From Acidobacteriota bacterium (GTDB lineage: Bacteria; Acidobacteriota; UBA6911; RPQK01; JAJDTT01): DNA of 56,229 nt. The stretch's first letter is position 1. Every line of letters starts with the position of its first letter. The stretch lies in the NCBI GenBank assembly GCA_028874215.1, contig JAPPLF010000020.1:1-56229 (forward strand). The letters are read 5' to 3'. The notes beneath the pieces are model-generated. The model saw only the letters and a list, made by a program, of their open reading frames with translations. It was not told the DNA's origin and did not search any database. The position numbers and the translations under genes are program-made. Below, piece by piece: positions 34,630-43,582 of this stretch.

Positions 34630-34669
34630 CCGACGGAATACGGAATCGCATCTGCCGGGCCGTCCGGCC

Positions 34670-35635
34670 TCAGATGTGGATTCCGGGCCAGGCCTGTCCA
34701 ATCCGCTTTTCCAGAATCGACTCCGGCGCCGGGTTTTCCAGCCGCAGCCGGGCCGTCGCATCCCTGTCCATAGCGTCCCGGGGAGCCAGGCCCACGATCT
34801 CCGAGGAGGAGACCCGGGTGCCCCTTGCGCGGGCAAGCCGGTCCGTAGCCTCGAAGAGCCGGACCAGCGAAGTCCTGCGGTAGTCGGTGAGATTGGTGCT
34901 GACCTGCGCCTGGTTCCGGCTCCCGATCCACAACCCCAGCGCCTTGACGCCGGGCAACCCTCCGTCCCGTTCCCGGATCCGGGCAGCCACTTCGCGGGCC
35001 GCGGCCGGATCCGGATCTTCGAGGTACATGTTGTAGGCGATCAGGTAGTCCCGCGCTCCGACGCAACTGACACCGGCCGTGGGATGGGGGCGCGGGGGGC
35101 CGAAGTCGGGCGTCCAGTCCGGGTCGCCGGCCATGCGCCGGCGCAGCGCCTCCAGTCCTCCCCGCCGCAACTCCGCCAGGGATCTTAGCGGCCGGCGGGT
35201 CGCCGCCCGCTCATAGAGATAGACCGGGAGCTGCATCTCTTCTGCCAAGGCGCTCCCCAGGCGGCGGGCGCTCCGGATGCAGTCGGACATGGAGACTCCG
35301 CGGATGGGAACGAACGGAATGACGTCCACGGCGCCGATCCGGGGATGGACGCCCCGATGGCGGGAAAGGTCCAGGAGATCGACGGCCCGGCGGCACAGTG
35401 CCGCCGCGGCCTGTTCAAGGCCCGGAAGGGAGCCTGCCAAGGTGAAGACGGTCCGATGGTGGTCGACGTCGGCGTCCCAGTGGAGCAGAGCGGCGCCGGG
35501 CGGCGCCGCCGCGGTCCGGGCCAGTTCGCGGAGACAGGTCTGGTCCCGGCCCTCGCTGACGTTGATCACGCACTCGGCTAGTGGCGTCGATTCCGGTCCG
35601 GTGCGTTGGACCTGTTTTCGCATACGTTCAGACAT
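34670..35635 (-). CDS. ftcD: Glutamate formimidoyltransferase
   Basis: A 321-residue enzyme that transfers the formimino group from formiminoglutamate to tetrahydrofolate in histidine breakdown. Family motifs: CVINVSEGRD near residue 22, DVDHHRTVFTLAG near 55-67, HPRIGAVDVIPF near 95-106 with the catalytic His, and QVSTNL near 271. The cyclodeaminase domain of the mammalian enzyme is absent, as in many bacteria. I start at ATG 35635; the open frame reaches 35743 but would overlap the comF end and begin with low-complexity sequence. No hutH/hutU genes are in the window. Confidence 0.9.
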   Translation of the reverse strand: MSERMRKQVQRTGPESTPLAECVINVSEGRDQTCLRELARTAAAPPGAALLHWDADVDHHRTVFTLAGSLPGLEQAAAALCRRAVDLLDLSRHRGVHPRIGAVDVIPFVPIRGVSMSDCIRSARRLGSALAEEMQLPVYLYERAATRRPLRSLAELRRGGLEALRRRMAGDPDWTPDFGPPRPHPTAGVSCVGARDYLIAYNMYLEDPDPAAAREVAARIRERDGGLPGVKALGLWIGSRNQAQVSTNLTDYRRTSLVRLFEATDRLARARGTRVSSSEIVGLAPRDAMDRDATARLRLENPAPESILEKRIGQAWPGIHI

Positions 35636-35720
35636 TCTGCCGGCCAGTCTAGTTCCAGGCCGGGGCGATTCTCCAGGAGAGGAGGTTGGAGGTTGTGTAG
35701 AGGGAGGACTGGCGTGCCCG

Positions 35721-36620
35721 CTAATTTTCCTCATCGGCGGCAAGGATGTCGCCGCTCCCGGCGACCGGGATGTCGCCGGTCCATTCGCTGCTCCGTTGGA
35801 CCACGCGTGCCACTGTGAGGATCAGGATCCGGCCAGCCTTGCCGTCCCGCTTGAGGACCTTGCAAATCTCGCGGACGGTGGCGCCCGTGGTGAGGATGTC
35901 GTCCACCAGGACGAGATCCTCGCCCCTGAGTCGCCGCGCCTGCCGGAGGCGGAAGGCGTTGCGGACATTTCTCCTTCGAGCCTTCAGGTCGAGTCCCGAC
36001 TGGGGAAGCGTCGGACGCGACCTGCGAAGGCCCGGGAACACCGGCAGGTCCAGTCTTCGAGCCAGGGTTCGAGTCAGCAGGAGGGTCTGGTCGAATCCCC
36101 GTTTTCTCCGGCGCCGCGGATGGGAAGGGACCGGCACCAGGCAGGAAGGGGAGAAGGGATCGGGCCGTGCCCGGTAGGCTTTCTCGAGCAGGGAAGACAG
36201 AGGATGCGCCAGGCGGCGATGGCCGGAGAACTTGAAGCGATGGATCAGTTTTCTCAGGGTTCCGGCGTACGGTCCCCAGGCCCGGGTCGAGTGATGGAAG
36301 GTTCGCTGCTCTCGGCAGTTCGCGCAGCGTCTTGGAGTCCCGGGATCAGTTTCCGGATTCGGAATCGGCAAATCCCCGGTGGGTGCAGGTACGCCGCATA
36401 TCGTACAGAGGCTGCTCCGGAACCGGGGCACTCGCAGAAAGCATTCGGCACAAAGGGGGCTGGCGTCCCAATTGGCGACCCAGCGGCTGCATAGGACACA
36501 GCTTTGGGGGAAAAAGAGGACCTGGAAAACTTGGAAGAGCGGCGCGCACCAGGTCCGCCGGGACCGCCCCGGAACCGTGGCACCTGCGTCGCCGGATCTG
36601 GTTTCCGGACTGGAAGACAC
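35721..36620 (-). CDS. comF: ComF-family phosphoribosyltransferase-like protein
   Basis: A 299-residue protein of the ComF/GntX family linked to DNA uptake. An N-terminal zinc-finger part has four CxxC-type pairs (CVLC near residue 41, CAEC, CTIC and CANC). The type I phosphoribosyltransferase domain shows the PRPP loop VLVDDILTTGAT near 238-249 and VPVPSHPRRRRKRGFDQ near 163. The protein probably does not act as a simple base-salvage enzyme. It is of slightly more than usual length because of a basic N-terminal segment and a C-terminal extension rich in Asp/Glu. Confidence 0.88.
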   Translation of the reverse strand: MSSSPETRSGDAGATVPGRSRRTWCAPLFQVFQVLFFPQSCVLCSRWVANWDASPLCAECFLRVPRFRSSLCTICGVPAPTGDLPIPNPETDPGTPRRCANCREQRTFHHSTRAWGPYAGTLRKLIHRFKFSGHRRLAHPLSSLLEKAYRARPDPFSPSCLVPVPSHPRRRRKRGFDQTLLLTRTLARRLDLPVFPGLRRSRPTLPQSGLDLKARRRNVRNAFRLRQARRLRGEDLVLVDDILTTGATVREICKVLKRDGKAGRILILTVARVVQRSSEWTGDIPVAGSGDILAADEEN

Positions 36621-36683
36621 ACCAATCCGAACGTCTGACCCGGAAAACCTGCGACGAGAGTCGGGAATCCCCCAGGAGGTCTG

Positions 36684-37043
36684 TCAGAAGAGCCGGCCGG
36701 ACTCCTTGAGTTCCTGACAGCGGACGCAGAGAAGTGCCCAGGGCAAGGCCTCCAGCCGCCGGCGCCCCACGGTTTCGCCACAGTGGGTGCATTCACCATA
36801 GGAGCCGTCCTGGATTCGATCCAGGGCCTCCTCAACCTGGATGATTAATTGCCGTTCCAGGTTGCTGAGGCTGAACATGAACTCCTTGGTGTAGGACTTG
36901 GTGGCCCGATCCGCCATGTCCATGGCCTCGGCTTCGCTGTCCATCTCCCGGCCGTAACTCTCGGTCTTGTGGACGACGTCGATGAGTTCGGTCTTTTTTT
37001 CCAGGAGCTGATTCTTGAAGTAGTCCAGGTCGCTGTGTGTCAT
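36684..37043 (-). CDS. DksA/TraR-family zinc-finger protein
   Basis: A 119-residue protein with an N-terminal helical region (residues 1-75, coiled-coil-like) and a C4 zinc finger CTHCGETVGRRRLEALPWALLCVRC at about residues 86-110. DksA-type proteins bind the RNA polymerase secondary channel and adjust transcription during starvation. The coiled-coil tip lacks the classic DxxDxA seen in DksA (DMADRATK is close to it). The gene has GGAGG 7 bases before ATG and lies between comF and rsfS. Confidence 0.88.
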   Translation of the reverse strand: MTHSDLDYFKNQLLEKKTELIDVVHKTESYGREMDSEAEAMDMADRATKSYTKEFMFSLSNLERQLIIQVEEALDRIQDGSYGECTHCGETVGRRRLEALPWALLCVRCQELKESGRLF

Positions 37044-37153
37044 GCCATACCTCCACTACTTTGTGTATCTCAATATACGACAGGCTCCGAAAAAGGTTCA
37101 TGTTCCGGCATGGCGGTTGCGGCCGGGCAGTGTGAACGCCCGAAATCCGGCGA

Positions 37154-37510
37154 TCAGGACTGGGGAGTGGGCGCCAGCAGCCGGCCGTCGCTCCACAGTT
37201 TCTCCAATTGGTAGAAGGCTCGCGCACGTAGCGAAAAGATGTGCACCACAAAGTCCAGATAGTCCAGGAGAATCCACTCGCCTCCTTCGTAACCCTCGAT
37301 ATGAGTGGGCCTGACCTTCTCCTGGTTCCGCAGGCGATGCCGGATCTCGTCGCAGATCGCCTGAGTCTGTCGCTGGTTGTTTCCCTGGCAGATGACGAAG
37401 AAGTCGGTGAAGGACGAGATCTCGGAGATGTCCACGACCCGGACGTCCTCTCCCTTCTTTTCTTGAATCGACTCACAGACCAGGGTCAGCAATTCTCTTG
37501 TTGTCTTCAT
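37154..37510 (-). CDS. rsfS: Ribosomal silencing factor RsfS
   Basis: A 118-residue protein that binds ribosomal protein L14 and blocks joining of ribosomal subunits in starvation. Family residues are SSFTDFFVICQGNNQRQTQAI near 32-52, GYEGGEWILLDYLDFVVHIF near 73-92 and FYQLEKLW near 99. The ATG at 37510 lies inside the 3' end of nadD (38-base overlap, other frame), the usual nadD-rsfS arrangement. Confidence 0.94.
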   Translation of the reverse strand: MKTTRELLTLVCESIQEKKGEDVRVVDISEISSFTDFFVICQGNNQRQTQAICDEIRHRLRNQEKVRPTHIEGYEGGEWILLDYLDFVVHIFSLRARAFYQLEKLWSDGRLLAPTPQS

Positions 37511-38135
37511 AGAGGTGGTACTTCCGAATGTACTGCAAAACCTTGGGAGAAACCTGCTGGGACAGCAGGCGGCCCCGCCCGGCGAGGCTCTCCCGGACTT
37601 GGCTCGAACTGAGATCGTCAACCCCGACGTCCACCAGGAAGGAGTGACCTGGCCGGATCTCCGGACTTGTGGAACTCGTTGCCGTGACCTCTTCCAGGTG
37701 GATTTCCGGAAAGTCTGCGATTTCGACCCGTGCTCCCACTCGCTGCACGAAGACACAGCAATTGTCCCGGAGGAGGACGTCGTGGTCCTTCCAGATGTGG
37801 ATGTCCTTCAACGAATCGGTGCCACCGATGAAGCAAAACCGGTGGCGAGGGTAGCTCTCGCGCAAAAGCGCCATGGTCCGGACGGTGTAGCTGGGCCCGC
37901 GGCGCCGGAGCTCGAAGTCGGAAGCGTACAGATAGGGTTCCTCCAGGGTCTCCAGCGCGACCATGGCATGGCGGTGATGCTGAGCGGCCAGGCCGTTCCG
38001 CCGCTTGTGGGGAGGCAGGCGGGACACCATCAGCAGGACCCGGTCCAGCGAAAGCGCACGCCGGACCCGGTTGGCGATAGTCGTATGTGTTCGGTGAACC
38101 GGGTCGAACGTGCCCCCGTAGATACCGACCCTCAA
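37473..38135 (-). CDS. nadD: Nicotinate-nucleotide adenylyltransferase
   Basis: This enzyme adenylates nicotinate mononucleotide to NaAD in NAD synthesis. The 220-residue protein has the nucleotidyltransferase signature GIYGGTFDPVHRTH at residues 4-17 and the second motif SSSQVRESL near 181, plus FIGGTDSL near 102. The start ATG overlaps the obg stop (38132-38135). The 3' end overlaps rsfS by 38 bases. nadA lies 7 kb away, so the window holds two steps of NAD synthesis. Confidence 0.95.
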   Translation of the reverse strand: MRVGIYGGTFDPVHRTHTTIANRVRRALSLDRVLLMVSRLPPHKRRNGLAAQHHRHAMVALETLEEPYLYASDFELRRRGPSYTVRTMALLRESYPRHRFCFIGGTDSLKDIHIWKDHDVLLRDNCCVFVQRVGARVEIADFPEIHLEEVTATSSTSPEIRPGHSFLVDVGVDDLSSSQVRESLAGRGRLLSQQVSPKVLQYIRKYHLYEDNKRIADPGL

Positions 38136-39133
38136 CCCTTGACGACTCCCAAATGCTCTGCCAACGACCGCTTCAATTCCTGGATTCCGTCACCCCGGAC
38201 CGATGAGATCCGGCCAAAAGGCACACCTTCCCGGGAGCAGTGCTCCTGGAGCCTCCTCACCTTCTCCAGGTTGGCGGCATCCATCTTTGAAGCCGCCACC
38301 AACTGTGGCTTGGCCGGCAGATCGGCTCCGTAGAGCGCCAACTCCTCTTGAATCGTCCGCACTGCGGCGACGGGATCCTCCGGACCGAAGTCGGTGACGT
38401 CCACAAGATGAAGCAGGACGCGGCAACGTTCGATGTGCCTCAGGAACTGGTCGCCGAGACCGTGACCCTCGTGGGCGCCTTTGATCAGGCCCGGGATGTC
38501 GGCGACCACGCAGGTCCGAAAATCCTCCAGTGAAACCGTTCCCAGGTTGGGCGTCAGAGTGGTGAAGGGATAGTCGGCGATCTTGGGCCGAGCCGAGGAG
38601 ATCACCGAAATCAGAGTCGATTTCCCGGCGTTGGGGAGTCCGATCAGCCCGACGTCGGCCAGTACCTTGAGCTCCAGCAGAAGGTGCTTCTCCTCTCCCT
38701 CCCTGCCGGGTTCCCACTTCCTGGGCGCTTGATTGGTGGAAGTGGCGAAACGCGCATTGCCCCGGCCACCCCGGCCGCCTTGGGCCACCAGCCGGCTCAG
38801 ACCCGGTTCGTCCAGATCGAATAGGAGTTCGCGAGTCGGCTCGAGATAGATCAGAGTGCCGACGGGCAGGTCGATGACCAGATCCTTGCCCTTCTTCCCA
38901 TGCCGCTGGGAGCCGGACCCGTGAGAGCCGCTGCCGGCTTTGAACTCCCGCTTGTAGCGGAACGGCAGCAGGGTGTTCAGATGGTTGGTGCTGCGGAAGT
39001 AGACGTTTCCCCCGTCCCCTCCGTCGCCGCCGCTGGGGCCTCCCCGGGGAACGAACTTCTCCCGGCGGAACGCCAGGCAACCGTTCCCCCCGTCGCCGGC
39101 TTTGACGAAAACTCTGGTGTGGTCCAGAAACAT
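38132..39133 (-). CDS. obg: Obg GTPase (ribosome assembly)
   Basis: A 333-residue essential GTPase for large-subunit ribosome assembly and stress control. Residues 1-~158 form the glycine-rich Obg fold (GDGGNGCLAFRREKFVPRGGPSGG). The G domain has G1 GLPNAGKST near 168, G3 DIPGLIKGAHEG near 213 and G4-like SKMD near 282, where NKxD is standard. The C-terminal OCT domain of some Obg proteins is absent. The open frame extends upstream to 39283, but homology starts at ATG 39133, 46 bases after rpmA. Confidence 0.95.
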   Translation of the reverse strand: MFLDHTRVFVKAGDGGNGCLAFRREKFVPRGGPSGGDGGDGGNVYFRSTNHLNTLLPFRYKREFKAGSGSHGSGSQRHGKKGKDLVIDLPVGTLIYLEPTRELLFDLDEPGLSRLVAQGGRGGRGNARFATSTNQAPRKWEPGREGEEKHLLLELKVLADVGLIGLPNAGKSTLISVISSARPKIADYPFTTLTPNLGTVSLEDFRTCVVADIPGLIKGAHEGHGLGDQFLRHIERCRVLLHLVDVTDFGPEDPVAAVRTIQEELALYGADLPAKPQLVAASKMDAANLEKVRRLQEHCSREGVPFGRISSVRGDGIQELKRSLAEHLGVVKG

Positions 39134-39179
39134 GCACGCAAAGTGGAGATCCAGGGTCCGATCTCCGGAATTCTGCGGG

Positions 39180-39431
39180 CTAGCTGAGAATGTGGACGAA
39201 CCGCCCCAAACGTCCCCGGCGCTGAAACCGGACTTTCCCCGTAGTGAGGGCGAAAAGGGTGTCATCGCGGCCCCGGCCCACATTGTTTCCGGGCTTGATG
39301 GGCGTCCCTCTCTGGCGGACCAGAATCGAGCCGGCCGTCACCAACTGGCCGTCGAATCGCTTGACGCCGAGACGCTTGGAATGGCTGTCCCGGCCGTTTC
39401 GAGAGCTGCCCAACCCCTTCTTGTGTGCCAT
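39180..39431 (-). CDS. rpmA: 50S ribosomal protein L27
   Basis: An 83-residue ribosomal protein placed near the peptidyl transferase centre. It begins [16 protein letters not shown] and continues [20 protein letters not shown], both hallmark L27 strings. No N-terminal extension needing cleavage is present. It lies 5 bases after rplU in the order rplU-rpmA-obg. Confidence 0.97.
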   Translation of the reverse strand: MAHKKGLGSSRNGRDSHSKRLGVKRFDGQLVTAGSILVRQRGTPIKPGNNVGRGRDDTLFALTTGKVRFQRRGRLGRFVHILS

Positions 39432-39436
39432 GGCAT

Positions 39437-39772
39437 CTACTCCTGGTCCGTGCCCTCTCCCGCGATCCGAATCGGCCCGATCTCCACTTCGGTGAAGCGC
39501 TGGCGATGACCTTGCTTGCGTCGATACATCTTGCGGCGTTTGAACTTGAAGACCGTGATCTTGCGGTCCTTGCCCTGCTCGACGATGGTCCCGGTGACCC
39601 GGACGTCATTCAGAGACGGGGCGCCGACCTGGATTGAATCGGGATGGCCGACCAACAACACGTCCTCCAGACTGACCTCATCGCCCACTTCTCCGGCGAT
39701 GCGCTCCAGCCGGACCCGGTCCCCTTCGGCGACTCGATATTGTTTCCCGCCGTTGCGAATGATTGCGTACAA
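39437..39772 (-). CDS. rplU: 50S ribosomal protein L21
   Basis: A 111-residue 23S-rRNA-binding ribosomal protein. Family strings are [17 protein letters not shown] at the N terminus, [22 protein letters not shown] and the C-terminal TEVEIGPI. It is the first gene of the rplU-rpmA-obg-nadD-rsfS run and has a near-consensus promoter directly upstream. Confidence 0.97.
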   Translation of the reverse strand: MYAIIRNGGKQYRVAEGDRVRLERIAGEVGDEVSLEDVLLVGHPDSIQVGAPSLNDVRVTGTIVEQGKDRKITVFKFKRRKMYRRKQGHRQRFTEVEIGPIRIAGEGTDQE

Positions 39773-39809
39773 ACCGATTCTCCCGAATCCACGTTTTCAG
39801 AAGATGCAC

Positions 39810-39838
39810 AGTATATTTGCGAACCCCGATCCTGTCAA
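39810..39838 (-). promoter_or_regulatory. Near-consensus sigma70 promoter of the rplU operon
   Basis: On the minus strand TTGACA (39838-39833) and TATACT (39815-39810) are separated by exactly 17 bases. Transcription would start near 39803, giving a leader of about 30 bases. This is the best promoter in the window and fits high expression of ribosomal proteins. Confidence 0.85.
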
Positions 39839-39908
39839 AAATCCAGCTCCCGCGGGGTGCCCCGCCGGCAGCGGCCGGTGGCGGAATTTCACGATCGTGT
39901 CACGTGGA

Positions 39909-41360
39909 TCACATCCTCCAGAAGGGCCGAGTGAAAAGTACCAGGAGCGTGTAGAACTCGAGGCGGCCTGCCAGCATGCAGATGCTCAGGACCCACTTCG
40001 CCGCCGCCGGCAGGTCCCCATAGTGTTCGGCGGGGCCGACCTGCCCCAATCCGGGGCCAATGTTGAACATGCAGGCCGCCACCGCGGAGATGGTGGTGAG
40101 CACGTCCATCCCCAGGGCGGTCAGACACAAGCAGGCCGCGAAGTTGACCAGGAACGCCAGATAGACCAGGTTGAGCAGACTCTGGATCGTCTTCTCCGGG
40201 ATCGCTCTCCCGCCGAAACGAACGGCAAAGACGCCGTGAGGCTCCACCAACCGGTGAAACTCACGGCCCACGACCCGGAACAGGAGTCCGATGCGGGCCA
40301 CCTTCATGCCTCCCGCCGTCGAGCCGGTGCACCCGCCCACGAACATCAGAACCAAGAGCAGGATTTGGGCGAAGGAACTCCACCCCTCAAAGTCGGCCGT
40401 CGAGAATCCGGTGGTCGTCAGAATGGAGACGACTTGGAAGGACGCCAATCTCAGGGACTCTCCTGGAGAAATCTCCGAAACCTGCACCAGGGTTGCCGTC
40501 ATGGCCGCCGTCATGACCCCGATGACGATCAGATAGAGGCGCAGTTCCACGTCTCCCCAGAAAGTGGAGGCCCTGCGTTCCACCAGCAGGCGGTAGTGCC
40601 GGGTGAAGTTGATGCCCGCCAGGACCATGAAGAGCAGAATGACGATTTCCAACGCAGGATTCGCGAAGGCTTCGATGCTTCCGTTGCGGGTGGAGAATCC
40701 GCCCGTGGCCAGAGTCGAAAAAGCGTGGCACAGAGCGTCGAACTTCCCCATACCGGCAAACCTCAGAGCCGCATAGCCGGCCAGCGTGAATGCGATGTAG
40801 ATCTTCCACAGCGCCAGCGCGGTCTCCGCGATCCGGGGCCTCAGCCGTTCCGAACGGGCTCCCGAGAACTCGGCCCGGTAGAGCTCCCGGCCGCCGGCCC
40901 CGATCAGGGGAAGAATGGCGACCCCCAGCAGGATGATGCCCATGCCGCCCAGCCAATGGGTCAACGAGCGCCAGAGCAGGAGGCTGGCCGGAAGGGCCTC
41001 CACGTCCGCCAGGACCGTGGCCCCCGTGGTGGAGAAACCGGAGACCGACTCGAAGACCGAATCGGTGAAGCTGGGGAAATGGGAAGAAAAATAAAACGGG
41101 AGAGCTCCCAAAAGAGCGGCAATCAGCCATGTGGCCACCACCAGGAGCAAACCTTCGCGCCGGCTCAACGTCCGCACGCCGAGCCGAAATACGAGGATCA
41201 ACAGCACACCGGAGGTCACGCCGACCGCCAGCGAGACCGCCAACGGGATCAGACCCTCGTCTCCGTTGGCCAGTGCGAAGCCAACGCACGCCAACAGGGC
41301 TGCGGAAAGGCCCAGGGTGAAGAACCCCAAGAGGTTCAGGAGATTGGACCAGCGAATCAA
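39909..41360 (-). CDS. trkH: Trk-type potassium transporter membrane subunit
   Basis: A 483-residue integral membrane protein that forms the K+ pathway. Pore-loop segments are GFSTTGATV near residue 148, ATGGFSTRNGSI near 233, TTTGFSTADFEGW near 323 and GCTGSTAGGMKVAR near 349-362, the four selectivity repeats of TrkH/KtrB. The trkA gene overlaps it by ATGA (41357-41360), so the regulator and channel are made together. Confidence 0.94.
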   Translation of the reverse strand: MIRWSNLLNLLGFFTLGLSAALLACVGFALANGDEGLIPLAVSLAVGVTSGVLLILVFRLGVRTLSRREGLLLVVATWLIAALLGALPFYFSSHFPSFTDSVFESVSGFSTTGATVLADVEALPASLLLWRSLTHWLGGMGIILLGVAILPLIGAGGRELYRAEFSGARSERLRPRIAETALALWKIYIAFTLAGYAALRFAGMGKFDALCHAFSTLATGGFSTRNGSIEAFANPALEIVILLFMVLAGINFTRHYRLLVERRASTFWGDVELRLYLIVIGVMTAAMTATLVQVSEISPGESLRLASFQVVSILTTTGFSTADFEGWSSFAQILLLVLMFVGGCTGSTAGGMKVARIGLLFRVVGREFHRLVEPHGVFAVRFGGRAIPEKTIQSLLNLVYLAFLVNFAACLCLTALGMDVLTTISAVAACMFNIGPGLGQVGPAEHYGDLPAAAKWVLSICMLAGRLEFYTLLVLFTRPFWRM

Positions 41361-42724
41361 CGTCTGTCTTCCCGCAGGAAAGCAGACTCCAGGTAGGGCA
41401 CCAGGCTCTCCAGGCAGAAGAAGATCACACGGTCACCGGCCTGGATGACGGCGTCTCCCCTCGGGACCAGGACCTCTCCGGAGGGCCTGCTGACGGCGCC
41501 CACCACGGTCCCGGCAGGCAGGCGGATCTCGCGCAGGCTTCTTCCCACAAATCTGGAGCCTGGCGTCGCCAGCAGCTCGATGGCTTCCGCCTCCTCCTCG
41601 CGAAGAGTCGTGACCGAAAGGACGTGGCCCGAGCGAACGAACTGGAGGATCCGGTCCACGGCGGCGACGCGGGTACTGAAACTGGAATTGATGCCCAGAC
41701 GCTGGGCCAAAGGGAGAAACTCCAGACGATTGACCAGTGCGACCGCCTTGCGGGCCCCCAGCCTCTTGGAAAGGAGGGAGGCGATGATGTTGACCTCGGA
41801 TTCGGCGGTGAGGGCAAGGTAGGCATCGACATGCTCGACGGCGTGCTCCGTCAGGACCCTCTCGTCGGTCCCGTCCCCATGAACGACGACCGTGCTTTCG
41901 ACCAGCGTCGAGAGCTTCCGGCATTGCTCCGGATCCCTCTCGAAGAGCTTGACCCGGACTCCCCGCCGCTCCAGCCGGCGGGCCGCTTCGATTCCCAGTT
42001 GCCGGCCGCCCACGATGAAGACCCGCTCCACCTTCTTCGGAAGCTGGACTCCCATGAACCGGAAGACCGATTCCGTCTCGGCGGCCGGACACACGATGTA
42101 GACATGGTCTCCCGCCTGCAGCCTGTCCCCTCCTCTGGGTATCAGGGTCCGGCGTCCCCGAAAAATGATCGCCATCAGCGAGTTCTTGGGCGGCGAACTC
42201 CGATCCAGTTCCGCCATGCTCTTGCCCACGACCCAGTTGTCCGGTTCTACGTTCATCCCGACGAGCCGCACCCGGCCTTCTGCGAATTCCAGCACGTCGG
42301 AGATGCCCGGCAGTCCGATCACGCGAAGAATGCGATCCGCCGTCTCGCGGTCGGGATTGATGACCAGATCCACCTTCAAGCCGGAGCTGTCGAAAATCTT
42401 CCTCCAGCCATCGACCTCGTGGCTCCGGAGGCGGGCCACCTTGATCCTGACGTTGGAGTGCCGTTCGGCGATCAGGCACCCGAGAACGTTGGCTTCGTCG
42501 CTGCTGGTGACGGCGATCAGCATTTCGGCTTCCCGGATGCCGGCCCGTTCCAGAACCCGGATGCTGCTGGCGCTGCCTTGAACGATCTTGGCGTCCAGAT
42601 TCTCTTCCAACAGTTCGCAGCAGTCCCGCCGCTGCTCGACGATGACGACCTCGTTTCCCTCCTGGACGAGACGGCGCGACACCATGGTGCCGACCGCTCC
42701 GCCGCCAAGCACGAGGATTCTCAT
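41357..42724 (-). CDS. trkA: Trk potassium transporter NAD-binding subunit
   Basis: A 455-residue cytoplasmic regulator with two RCK units. The first Rossmann motif is LVLGGGAVGTMVSRRL at residues 4-19; the second begins VFIVGGRQLGIEAARRL near 234. Each is followed by a TrkA-C domain. It binds NAD(H)/ATP and gates TrkH. The start ATG 42724 is the family start; open frame upstream to 42934 is not homologous. It begins 14 bases after a secreted-protein gene on the same strand. Confidence 0.94.
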   Translation of the reverse strand: MRILVLGGGAVGTMVSRRLVQEGNEVVIVEQRRDCCELLEENLDAKIVQGSASSIRVLERAGIREAEMLIAVTSSDEANVLGCLIAERHSNVRIKVARLRSHEVDGWRKIFDSSGLKVDLVINPDRETADRILRVIGLPGISDVLEFAEGRVRLVGMNVEPDNWVVGKSMAELDRSSPPKNSLMAIIFRGRRTLIPRGGDRLQAGDHVYIVCPAAETESVFRFMGVQLPKKVERVFIVGGRQLGIEAARRLERRGVRVKLFERDPEQCRKLSTLVESTVVVHGDGTDERVLTEHAVEHVDAYLALTAESEVNIIASLLSKRLGARKAVALVNRLEFLPLAQRLGINSSFSTRVAAVDRILQFVRSGHVLSVTTLREEEAEAIELLATPGSRFVGRSLREIRLPAGTVVGAVSRPSGEVLVPRGDAVIQAGDRVIFFCLESLVPYLESAFLREDRR

Positions 42725-42738
42725 TGGGTTCGGGGTAC

Positions 42739-43395
42739 TTACGGACTGGATCTGAGCAACTCGACGGAGGATCGAGGCCGGCCCAGCCAGCGAAACGACG
42801 AGATCAACTGCTGAAAAATGGGAAGCGCCTTGGAAATCGATGCCTCGTCGCGAGCCGACAGGACGAAGATGACGAAGTAGTCCGGGACTTCGGTAAAGGC
42901 GACGACTTCCTGTTTGACTCCGGGGCAGGCGCACAACTTGGCCACGACTCTGGGCCGTTTGCGCGTCTCAGGATTCAACTCCAATTCCAGGCGCAGGTCA
43001 CTGATCTCCAGCTTCGGACAGAGCACCTCCTGCCCGGCCAGTTCGGACTGCAGGAAATTCTCCAGGTCCTCGTCCTGATTCCTGGGAAAGAACCGGGAGA
43101 AGGCGACGACATCGGCCTCTCTCCACTGAGTCCCCTCCGGGTGCATGACGAAGTTGGCGACCTGAATCGCCGACCCCACGTCGATGGTCCAGCCCGGCGG
43201 TTCGGTCACCAGAAAGGAATAGTCCAGACCCCTGATGCGCAGCGTCCGCCCCCCTTCCAATGCGGGTACGCAACCGAGCAGGCACACGATGGAAACACAG
43301 ACCTTCGCCAAACGGTTCGAGAAAGAGGTGCCGGCCGGGACCGCCAGAGTCCGGGAAGCGGGTTGCGGATCGAGAGGGCCGGCAAACCGATTCAT
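42739..43395 (-). CDS. Exported protein of unknown function upstream of trkAH
   Basis: A 218-residue protein with a long basic N terminus and a hydrophobic stretch (VCVSIVCLLGCVPAL, residues ~32-46) that contains a possible lipobox LLGC. The mature part has strands such as LRIRGLDYSFLVTEPPGWTID and VVAFTEVPDYFVIFVLSA, reminiscent of small secreted photosystem-II-PsbP-like or DUF-type domains, but I cannot assign it. It lies 14 bases before trkA and may be cotranscribed. Confidence 0.65.
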   Translation of the reverse strand: MNRFAGPLDPQPASRTLAVPAGTSFSNRLAKVCVSIVCLLGCVPALEGGRTLRIRGLDYSFLVTEPPGWTIDVGSAIQVANFVMHPEGTQWREADVVAFSRFFPRNQDEDLENFLQSELAGQEVLCPKLEISDLRLELELNPETRKRPRVVAKLCACPGVKQEVVAFTEVPDYFVIFVLSARDEASISKALPIFQQLISSFRWLGRPRSSVELLRSSP

Positions 43396-43435
43396 TCCGG
43401 CGCCAGTCTAGCAGGAACGGGAGGAGTGAGGCGCG

Positions 43436-43464
43436 TTGAGTTTGGCCTTCTCGTTGGCTATCCT
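43436..43464 (+). promoter_or_regulatory. Candidate promoter of gltA
   Basis: TTGAGT at 43436-43441 and TATCCT at 43459-43464 with a 17-bp spacer. Transcription would begin near 43471, giving a leader of about 110 bases before gltA. An overlapping pair TTGGCC/CTATAG is also possible. Confidence 0.55.
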
Positions 43465-43582
43465 ATAGCCTCGATTCGGAAGGAGACACGGAGCGCACTA
43501 CCGGGCGGCGGATTCCCCAGGCTCGACCGTCTCGTGAGCGTCTCTTCAGATCAATACCCGTACCTGTCAAAAGGGTTTCATA

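Noticed and set aside
35636-35743. Extended N terminus of ftcD
   Set aside because: The extra 36 residues are Pro/Ser-rich, overlap the comF end and do not match the family.
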